Below, piece by piece: positions 7,145 through 13,303 of a stretch of DNA of 16,183 nt. Position 1 is the first letter of the stretch. Each line of letters opens with the position of its first letter. The stretch comes from Lachnospiraceae bacterium (GTDB taxonomy: Bacteria; Bacillota; Clostridia; Lachnospirales; Lachnospiraceae). The DNA lies in the NCBI GenBank assembly GCA_017483425.1, contig JAFUWM010000063.1, positions 1 through 16,183 on the forward strand, written 5' to 3'. The position numbers and the translations under genes were made by a program. The notes under the pieces are model-generated. The model ran no database searches. It was not told the origin of the DNA and saw nothing but the letters and a program-made list of their open reading frames with translations.

Positions 7145-8362
7145 TTATAATCTCTTAATGCGTGCTACAGCCTCAGCTGTATTCTCATGTGTACCGAATG
7201 CCGTAAGCCTGAAATAGCCTTCTCCCGAGGGACCAAAGCCTGATCCGGGTGTTCCCACTACATTTGCATCCTCAAGCATATGGTCAAAGAAATCCCAGCT
7301 TTTCTTACCATCCGGGGTCTTAAGCCATATATACGGCGCGTTCACGCCCCCGTATACAGTATAGCCCGCTGAAACAAGCGCATCTCTGATAGTTTTGGCA
7401 TTCTCCATATAGTAGGAGACAAGGGTTCTTATCTCCGCCTGACCCTCTGCCGTATATACCGCAGCTCCGGCTTTTTGCTGGATATAGGGCGCTCCGTTAA
7501 ACTTGGTTCCGTGCCTTCTGGCCCAGAGTCCGTGAAGCTGAACCCCGTCCGCGTCCTTTAAGTCCCTGGGAACCACTGTGTAGCCAAGCCTCGTTCCCGT
7601 GAAGCCCGCATTCTTTGAGAATGAATGTATCTCTATCGCACAGGTTCTTGCCCCGTCGCACTCATATACGGAATGAGGTACATCCTCTTCCGAAATATAT
7701 GACTCATACGCCGCATCATATATTATGACTGACTTATGCTCATTCGCGTAATCAACCCATTTCTGCAGATCGGACTTCGCCATAGCCGTCCCCGTAGGAT
7801 TATTGGGTGAACAGATATAGATGATATCCGGAGCTTCTTCAGGAAAATCGGGAACGAAGTTATTATCCGCTGTACACGGCATGTATATCACATCGCTCCA
7901 ACGCTCGGTCTTTTCATCATAGGTCCCGGTTCTTCCCGCCATCACGTTTGAGTCAACATACACCGGATATACGGGATCACATACAGCTATCCTGCAGCCT
8001 TCATCAAATATTTCCTGGATATTCCCGGAATCGCTCTTTGCGCCGTCTGAAACAAATATCTCGTCAGCGGCTATATCGCATCCTCTTTTCTTATAATCGT
8101 TTTCCGCTATGGCATTTCTTAGGAAATCATAGCCCAGATCCGGCGCATAGCCCTTAAACGCTTCCTTTGAAGCCATTTCATCAACCGCTCCGTGCAGCGC
8201 CTTGATCACCGACGGCGGAAGAGGCTGTGTCACATCCCCTATGCCAAGTGAGATCACTGTCCTGTCAGGATTGGCTTCCTTATAAGCGGCAACCTTTTTA
8301 GCTATTGTAGAAAAAAGATAGGATCCCGGAAGTTTCAGATAATTTGGATTCGCTTTAAGCAT
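7145..8362 (-). CDS. dapL: LL-diaminopimelate aminotransferase
   Basis: A 405-residue fold-type I PLP enzyme that converts tetrahydrodipicolinate with glutamate directly to LL-diaminopimelate in one step, replacing the DapD/DapC/DapE acylation route. Visible: N-terminal NPNYLKLPGSYLF typical of DapL; SPNNPTG at 185-191; the PLP ring-binding Asp in YDAAYE (216); the Schiff-base Lys250 in SFSKNAGFTGTRLG; and GSGFGPSGEGYFRLTAFG near the C-terminus. Length is usual for the family. AAGGAG nine bases before the ATG confirms the start. It lies directly after dapF, so the last two steps to meso-diaminopimelate, for lysine and the wall cross-link, are paired in reverse reaction order. It shares its strand, with short gaps, with clpC downstream. 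Confidence 0.96.
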   Translation of the reverse strand: MLKANPNYLKLPGSYLFSTIAKKVAAYKEANPDRTVISLGIGDVTQPLPPSVIKALHGAVDEMASKEAFKGYAPDLGYDFLRNAIAENDYKKRGCDIAADEIFVSDGAKSDSGNIQEIFDEGCRIAVCDPVYPVYVDSNVMAGRTGTYDEKTERWSDVIYMPCTADNNFVPDFPEEAPDIIYICSPNNPTGTAMAKSDLQKWVDYANEHKSVIIYDAAYESYISEEDVPHSVYECDGARTCAIEIHSFSKNAGFTGTRLGYTVVPRDLKDADGVQLHGLWARRHGTKFNGAPYIQQKAGAAVYTAEGQAEIRTLVSYYMENAKTIRDALVSAGYTVYGGVNAPYIWLKTPDGKKSWDFFDHMLEDANVVGTPGSGFGPSGEGYFRLTAFGTHENTAEAVARIKRL

Positions 8363-8401
8363 TTATAAATACTCCTTACATAATTTTATATAGTAGTAAT
8401 A

Positions 8402-8428
8402 ATTATATACCTTATGAGACTCTCAAGG
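8402..8428 (-). promoter_or_regulatory. possible internal promoter and imperfect inverted repeat before dapL
   Basis: The 72-base gap between dapF and dapL is AT-rich and holds TATAAT on the minus strand (8402-8407). Just upstream is an imperfect inverted repeat (8410-8428): CCTT, AT, GAGA, C, TCTC, AAGG on the plus strand. The -35 match is poor, so this is only a candidate internal promoter with a possible operator. Confidence 0.25.
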
Positions 8429-8434
8429 AAAGCT

Positions 8435-9289
8435 TCAGAATGTTCCTTCAAATACCGTCTCTGCCGGCCCCGTCATATAGACGCATCCGTCGTCCTCATT
8501 CCAAAGTATATGCAGATCTCCGCCTTTTAGTTTTATGTCAACTTCTCTGTCAGCTAGATCATTCAAAACAGCCGCTACTGCTGATGCGCAGGCACCTGTC
8601 CCGCAAGCCATAGTTTCACCTGATCCTCTCTCCCAGACACGCATGGACAAATGCCCCCTGTCTATGACGTTGATAAACTCGGTATTGACCCTTTCGGGAA
8701 AAATAACATTGTGCTCATATAACGGGCCTATTTCCTCTAATTTCAACATGTTTATATCTTCGTCCATAAAAATAACACAGTGCGGATTACCCATTGAAAC
8801 GCATGTGATATTATATTCTTCCCCATTGATAGCGAGTGGTATTGAAATGACCCTTTCTGCTTCTCCGATCCCCTTTATAACAACAGGTATTTTTGAAGCT
8901 TCAAGAATCGGACTACCCATATTAACAGTAGCTCCGGAGACTGCGTTTTTATTTATGTCAACCTCGAGTTCCAGTTTCTTTATCCCTGATCCGGTAAGTA
9001 TGTCTATACTCGTCTTATCAGTGAGTCCATGGTCATAGACATATTTCCCGACGCATCTTATCCCGTTTCCGCACATCTTCCCCCTGGAGCCGTCGGCATT
9101 ATACATTTCCATTTCAAAATCCGCCTTGTCTGTCGGATTTATGAATATGATGCCGTCCGAGCCTATCCCTTTGTGCCTGTCTGAAAGCTTTATCGAAAGC
9201 TCCGTCTTATCCTCATCCGCCACAGACTCCTCTCCGGTATATATGTAGATGTAATCGTTTCCGCACCCATGCATTTTGGTAAACTTCAT
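8435..9289 (-). CDS. dapF: diaminopimelate epimerase
   Basis: A 284-residue, PLP-independent epimerase that converts LL- to meso-diaminopimelate using two cysteines as acid and base. Both are present: Cys73 in GKMCGNGIRC and Cys229 in ACGTGACA. The N-terminal MHGCGND and the pseudo-symmetric two-half architecture are typical. GGGGAG precedes the ATG by about five bases. It is 10 bases downstream of the ANTAR regulator and 72 upstream of dapL, so these genes may be one transcription unit with glnA. That places glutamate use in lysine and wall synthesis downstream of a nitrogen-assimilation pair. Nothing is missing or unusual in the protein itself. Confidence 0.97.
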   Translation of the reverse strand: MKFTKMHGCGNDYIYIYTGEESVADEDKTELSIKLSDRHKGIGSDGIIFINPTDKADFEMEMYNADGSRGKMCGNGIRCVGKYVYDHGLTDKTSIDILTGSGIKKLELEVDINKNAVSGATVNMGSPILEASKIPVVIKGIGEAERVISIPLAINGEEYNITCVSMGNPHCVIFMDEDINMLKLEEIGPLYEHNVIFPERVNTEFINVIDRGHLSMRVWERGSGETMACGTGACASAVAAVLNDLADREVDIKLKGGDLHILWNEDDGCVYMTGPAETVFEGTF

Positions 9290-9299
9290 ATTTCTCCCC

Positions 9300-9848
9300 C
9301 TAATATCTGTCTATCAGCAGTACCATCCGGGCCGCTTCCACGAGTCCGGTTCCCGTATCCATGCTTGTTTTCTGCAGATATCTGTGCGCTTCCTCTTCCG
9401 TCATGCTGTTCCTTTCTATAAGGACTGCCTTTGCTTCGTCTATGATATCCTGTTCCTCTTTGGATCGGGTCTTAGGCATTGATCTGCGTTTGCGTTTCCT
9501 GCGCTCCGCAGCTTCCAGCAGCATGGAAAGTGTCTCTATCATATCTCCTGCTTTTATTGGCATCTCCACGCAGACTATGTCCTGCCCGAGAGCCTCCTGC
9601 AGATTTGCCCTGCCTGCGACAAGCATCATATCAAAATCTGCCGGCAGATTCTCCTTTAACTCATTATACATCATATCCGGAAATTTATATCCACAGACAA
9701 CTATCCCCTCGCTGAGCTCGTCTATAGCCGCCATTACCTGCGCTCCGGTCGTGCATAATGAGACAACCTTAAAGCCCGACCTTACGAGCAGGCTTTTTAT
9801 CATCTGTGCGTTTTGTGCCTTTGGGAAAGCTACGATGATCCCGATCAT
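9300..9848 (-). CDS. ANTAR-domain regulator with degenerate receiver, next to glnA
   Basis: A 182-residue probable RNA-binding antiterminator. Residues about 1-112 look like a response-regulator receiver, but the N-terminal acidic pocket is absent (IIVAFP) and the phospho-acceptor position appears to be Gly53 (VVCGYKFP); the late Lys is kept (MPIK, 96-99). A basic stretch RRKRKRRS (116-123) leads to a clear ANTAR domain at about 128-179 (AKAVLIERNSMTEEEAHRYLQK, cut here into AKAVLIERNSMT and EEEAHRYLQK). ANTAR domains bind paired hexaloop hairpins to prevent termination. The gene starts two bases after the glnA stop with no obvious ribosome site, so it is probably coupled. Clostridial glnA loci with an ANTAR gene (NitR-type) are known, supporting a nitrogen-control role by inference. 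Loss of the Asp suggests control by ligand or partner rather than phosphorylation. Confidence 0.88.
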   Translation of the reverse strand: MIGIIVAFPKAQNAQMIKSLLVRSGFKVVSLCTTGAQVMAAIDELSEGIVVCGYKFPDMMYNELKENLPADFDMMLVAGRANLQEALGQDIVCVEMPIKAGDMIETLSMLLEAAERRKRKRRSMPKTRSKEEQDIIDEAKAVLIERNSMTEEEAHRYLQKTSMDTGTGLVEAARMVLLIDRY

Positions 9849-9850
9849 CT

Positions 9851-11185
9851 TCAGATCTTATAAAGATATTCGTCCACTTCCCACCGAGAGACGTGAGCGC
9901 AGTAATCCGCATACTCCGCCCTCTTGGCAGCAATGTATTTCTCCGTGATATCGGCTCCCAGGACTCCCTTTATAAGCTCATCCTTTTCAAGCGCGTCTAT
10001 CGCCTCGCCCAGGGAACCCGGGAGAAGCCGGATCCCGTTTTCAGCCCTGTCCGCAGCGCTCATCTTGAAGATATTGCCCTCTACGGGCTCGCCGGGATCC
10101 GTATGATTTTTGATCCCGTCAAGCCCCGCTGCCAGACATGCCGCAAGCGCCAGGTAAGGATTCGCCGAGGAATCAGGGCTCCTAAGATCGATCCTTGTAT
10201 GCTCCTTCATATTTGACGGCACCCTGATCAGCGCGGTACGGTTGGTAAAGCTCCACGCGGTATAGACCGGAGCCTTGTCCTGTCCGGGATTAAGTCTTTT
10301 ATATGAATTGACCGTAGGATTGGTAAGAGCAGTCAGCGCATCAACGTGCGCCATCAGTCCGCCTATGAAATATCTTGCCGTATCAGACAGCCCGTCCGCC
10401 GAATCCTTGGAATAGAATATATTCTCCCCGTCTTTTTTCAGCGAGAAGTTAAGATGCATGCCCGATCCGTTCAGATCAGTACGGGGCTTCGGCATAAAGG
10501 TCGCATGCAGCCCGTGCCGCCTTGCTATGGTCTTTACCGCAAATTTAAAGGTCTGTACATTATCAGCGGTTTTTATCCCCTCGTCAAACATGAAATCTAT
10601 CTCGTGCTGCGCCGGGGATTTCTCATGCTCCGAGGATATTATCTCAAATCCCATATCCTCGAGCATCATGACCATGTCGCGCCTTGCGTTCTCTCCCGTA
10701 TCAAGCGGGGCAAGATCGAAGTAGCCTGCCTGCTCGGAGGTGTTTGTAGTGGGATTTCCATTCTCATCGGTATTAAAGAGGAAAAACTCACATTCCGGCC
10801 CCACCTCAAAAGTATATCCCAGCTTCTTTGCCTCCGCCTCGGTTTTTTGCAGCGCATATCTGGGATCTCCCTCAAATCTCTTGCCGTCCGGCCTGTATAT
10901 ATCACAAATAAACCTCGCGACCTTGCCGGTCTGGGGTCTCCATGGGAAAGTCACAAAGGTCGACAGATCCGGATAAAGATACATATCCGACTCTTCTATC
11001 CTTGCAAAGCCTTCTATGAGGGATCCGTCAAAGAGACATTTATTATCTATCGCCTTCGCAAGCTGGCTTTTCGTCACTGCCATGTTTTTCATCGTGCCAA
11101 ACATGTCCGTAAACTGGAGCCTTATAAATTCGACATCCTCCTCCTCGACAAATCTGATTATCTCATCCTTAGTATATGCGTCCAT
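9851..11185 (-). CDS. glnA: type I glutamine synthetase (active site variant)
   Basis: A 444-residue GSI-alpha-length enzyme, presumed to make glutamine from glutamate, ammonium and ATP. The ATG at 11185 has GAGGAGG five bases upstream; an in-frame ATG 22 codons earlier lacks one. Visible: FDGSLIEGF (52-60), Arg62 (the feedback residue of Bacillus GlnA), Tyr155, HEKSPAQHEIDF (187-198), NGSGMH (239-244), NSYKRL (293-298), NRTALIRVP, RIDLRSPD (331-338). There is no adenylylation Tyr loop. Oddities against Salmonella/Bacillus GS: the Ser53' equivalent is Leu56, the GYEAP flap carrying catalytic Glu327 is GQDKAP (301-306), and metal ligand Glu357 is Asp333. The fold and glutamate-binding arginines are kept. 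It may be a divergent true GS or a related glutamate-amide ligase. The ANTAR gene follows by two bases. Confidence 0.9.
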   Translation of the reverse strand: MDAYTKDEIIRFVEEEDVEFIRLQFTDMFGTMKNMAVTKSQLAKAIDNKCLFDGSLIEGFARIEESDMYLYPDLSTFVTFPWRPQTGKVARFICDIYRPDGKRFEGDPRYALQKTEAEAKKLGYTFEVGPECEFFLFNTDENGNPTTNTSEQAGYFDLAPLDTGENARRDMVMMLEDMGFEIISSEHEKSPAQHEIDFMFDEGIKTADNVQTFKFAVKTIARRHGLHATFMPKPRTDLNGSGMHLNFSLKKDGENIFYSKDSADGLSDTARYFIGGLMAHVDALTALTNPTVNSYKRLNPGQDKAPVYTAWSFTNRTALIRVPSNMKEHTRIDLRSPDSSANPYLALAACLAAGLDGIKNHTDPGEPVEGNIFKMSAADRAENGIRLLPGSLGEAIDALEKDELIKGVLGADITEKYIAAKRAEYADYCAHVSRWEVDEYLYKI

Positions 11186-11190
11186 AGATT

Positions 11191-11197
11191 CCTCCTC
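11191..11197 (-). promoter_or_regulatory. Shine-Dalgarno deciding the glnA start
   Basis: GAGGAGG, five bases before the ATG at 11185. This sets the GS length at 444 residues, equal to Bacillus GlnA, and excludes the upstream in-frame ATG at 11251, which lies inside the inverted repeat. Confidence 0.8.
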
Positions 11198-11221
11198 TAT
11201 AAAATGCAGTTTTATATCTGG

Positions 11222-11230
11222 CTTATACCA
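11222..11230 (-). promoter_or_regulatory. candidate extended -10 promoter of glnA
   Basis: TGGTATAAG on the minus strand fits the extended -10 pattern TGnTATAAT (five of six in the hexamer). The -35 at 17 bases, TGGATT, is weak and lies inside the inverted repeat upstream. The start would be near 11215, giving about 30 bases of leader. Confidence 0.35.
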
Positions 11231-11235
11231 ATTGC

Positions 11236-11273
11236 GTCCTAAGGAATCCACCGCAAGCGGTACCCCTTAGGAC
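11236..11273. repeat. compound inverted repeat between glycosyltransferase and glnA
   Basis: Outer arms GTCCTAAGG (11236-11244) and CCTTAGGAC (11265-11273) are perfect 9-bp complements. Inside is a second perfect pair, ACCGC/GCGGT (11250-11261), separated from the outer arms by AATCC and ACC. The TAA stop of the glycosyltransferase (11267-11269) lies in one outer arm. No T-run follows on either strand, so it is not an ordinary intrinsic terminator. It may be an RNA structure, a weak transcription barrier, or an operator just upstream of the glnA promoter. Confidence 0.75.
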
Positions 11274-13303
11274 AAAGATTGCGGTGATACCTTCAATGTA
11301 AAGTTGCTGTGATCCAGACTGAAGTTCGGGTTGAAATACGGATCTCCTGCCGTCAGATCCTCCGCCCACTTCTGCCTGAAAGCCTCAGATTCCTGCTCAT
11401 AGCGAGCCGCCCTGCCGTCATCCTCTCCGTCCACATCCGAGCCCCGGCTTGCGGATTCATAATGATAGAGCTCCGCAAAGGGTGTAAACACGTTGACCTT
11501 CCCCATATGCCTGAGCTTCAGGCACAGATCCACATCGTTGAGCGCAACGGCAAAATCCGTATCAAGTCCACCGCAGGCATCAAAATCCTTACGGGATATC
11601 ATAAGGCAGGCTCCCGTCACGGCAGTAAAGTTCTGCGCATAGCAGAGACGCCCCATATATCCCAGATTGGTACTTGCAAGCTTATAGTGTACGTGCCCTG
11701 CCGTCCGGTGGGCGCCAAGCCCTATCACCACACCCGCGTGCTGTATCGTATGATCGGGATAGTATAGCTTACACCCCACAGCACCTACATCCTCCCTCTG
11801 GGCATACATCAGAAGCTCTTCTATCCAATCCCGGGTAACGATCTCGGTGTCATTATTCAAGAGCAGGATGTATTCACCGGAGGATGCCTCCACGCCTTTA
11901 TTGATAAGCTCCGAATAATTAAATCTCTCCTGCAAGACCTCTTTTATCTTAATTCCTGGCGCCTTTTCAAGCTCCTCGTAATATGAACGGATCTCTGGCG
12001 AAGTACTCCCGTTTTCCACAACTATGATCTCATAGTTTTCATATGAAGACCTGAGCATGATCGAATCTATACATCTGCGCAGATCACTCTCATGCTCCTT
12101 ATTGGGGATAATGATCGAAACCAGCGGCTTTGCGAGAAGCTTATACCTTATCCTGAATATGGTAGCAAAGGCTTTTGAGCTCTCTATCTCAAATCCCTCC
12201 ATGCCGTCTCTCATCAGGGAAGAAGCAACGGCTCTTTTTGCAGCGTCTATGGCGTAGGTCTTTGCGTTTATATCTGCTGCCGTAGAGCCTGCATGGCTCC
12301 TCCAGTAATACAGTATATGCGGTACATGCACTACCCCGTCGGTATGCTTCACCGCCTCATGAGTAAGCCTCAATATAAGATCATGATCCTGACTTCCGTC
12401 ATAATCAGAGCGGAACTTGCCGGCCTTTTCCACAAGCTCCCTCTTAAACGCCGAGAAATGACAGATATAATTATTTGCCCTGAGATTATCTATCGCGAAA
12501 TCCGGCTTGAAGTGCAGGGTCACCATATTGTTTATCGAATCTCCCTGAAATGTCGCTTCATCAGAGTAGATAAACCACGCGTCCTTTTCCTCAAGAACCT
12601 TCATATATTCATACAGCGCCGAAGGATGGAGCAGATCATCATGATCCATAAGGGCATAGTAATCACCTGTCGCAAGCTCAAAGCAGGCATTCGTATTCTC
12701 CGAGATGCCTCCGTTATGATCAAGCTTCTTATATTTGATACGCTCTCCGCCCTCATGGGAAGCATATTCGGAAACAATATCCGCGACATAGCCGTGCTCA
12801 TCATCGGAACCGTCGGCAAAGCACAGCTCCCATCCGCCGTATATCTGGGCTTCCACTGAATCAAGGAGTTCCCTTAAAAACTTCTCAGGAGTATTGTAAA
12901 GCGGTACAAGAATGGAAAAAACATGCTTTTTTGAAAACTTTCTTTCCTTTGCCCGAACAAGCTCCTCCCCTTTCAGGAAGCTTTCTGTTCCATGGTACTT
13001 ATAAGCCGCCCTTTCAATGCGCTTGGACTTTATCTTACGTCTTACTTCGCTGAAGGATCCGAGCCTCTTTACCCTTATGCAGGCATTCTTGAAATGAGAC
13101 CAGGCAAGCCTGAAGGGCATGATCGCCCTGTATATGAGGCTCTGCTTCAGAGCATCCCATTTAAGCTTAAGCTCCGTATGCTCAGCCTCCAGATCGGTAA
13201 GCTCCCTTGTGAGCTTTTCATTCTTCTCTTTTTCCTTCTCGTACAGTCCCTTATAATACGAGAGCATCTGCTCTGTATTCAGATCTCTGCCCTTCTCTGA
13301 CAT
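11267..13303 (-). CDS. two-domain family 2 glycosyltransferase
   Basis: A 678-residue cytoplasmic GT-A enzyme for a surface polysaccharide. An N-terminal Lys/Glu-rich coiled coil (about 18-55) and basic linker are followed by GT2 domain 1 (about 128-340) with SILVPLYNTP, the metal-binding MDHDDLLHP (DHD 220-222) and QDHD (306-309), then GT2 domain 2 (about 395-620) with SIIIPNKEHE, LLNNDTEI (NND 483-485), TGACLMISR and NDVDLCLKL. Tandem GT2 proteins of this type add sugars such as rhamnose to rhamnan-like or O-antigen-like chains; the sugar cannot be read from sequence. The start overlaps the previous gene by 25 bases and has AAGGGTG upstream at a suitable distance; an ATG at 13267 is an alternative. 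The stop lies in the inverted repeat before glnA. Both active sites look intact. Confidence 0.88.
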   Translation of the reverse strand: MSEKGRDLNTEQMLSYYKGLYEKEKEKNEKLTRELTDLEAEHTELKLKWDALKQSLIYRAIMPFRLAWSHFKNACIRVKRLGSFSEVRRKIKSKRIERAAYKYHGTESFLKGEELVRAKERKFSKKHVFSILVPLYNTPEKFLRELLDSVEAQIYGGWELCFADGSDDEHGYVADIVSEYASHEGGERIKYKKLDHNGGISENTNACFELATGDYYALMDHDDLLHPSALYEYMKVLEEKDAWFIYSDEATFQGDSINNMVTLHFKPDFAIDNLRANNYICHFSAFKRELVEKAGKFRSDYDGSQDHDLILRLTHEAVKHTDGVVHVPHILYYWRSHAGSTAADINAKTYAIDAAKRAVASSLMRDGMEGFEIESSKAFATIFRIRYKLLAKPLVSIIIPNKEHESDLRRCIDSIMLRSSYENYEIIVVENGSTSPEIRSYYEELEKAPGIKIKEVLQERFNYSELINKGVEASSGEYILLLNNDTEIVTRDWIEELLMYAQREDVGAVGCKLYYPDHTIQHAGVVIGLGAHRTAGHVHYKLASTNLGYMGRLCYAQNFTAVTGACLMISRKDFDACGGLDTDFAVALNDVDLCLKLRHMGKVNVFTPFAELYHYESASRGSDVDGEDDGRAARYEQESEAFRQKWAEDLTAGDPYFNPNFSLDHSNFTLKVSPQSLS

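Noticed and set aside
7144..7149. TATAAT as a clpC promoter
   Set aside because: It coincides with the dapL stop in a generally AT-rich spot, and the -35 at 17 bases (GGCTGT) does not match.
10346..11242. Long plus-strand open frame opposite glnA (298 codons)
   Set aside because: It lies wholly across a gene with strong GS motifs, has no recognisable domain and no convincing ribosome site; it is a codon-bias shadow.
11236..11273. ANTAR-type paired hexaloop hairpin before glnA
   Set aside because: ANTAR targets are two hairpins with six-base loops having A at position 1 and G at 4. The inner loop here, GCUUGC at best, does not fit and there is no second hairpin.
11236..11273. Intrinsic terminator after the glycosyltransferase gene
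   Set aside because: The stem is good, but the next bases are GCAATTGG on the minus strand and AAAGATTG on the plus strand, with no T-run.
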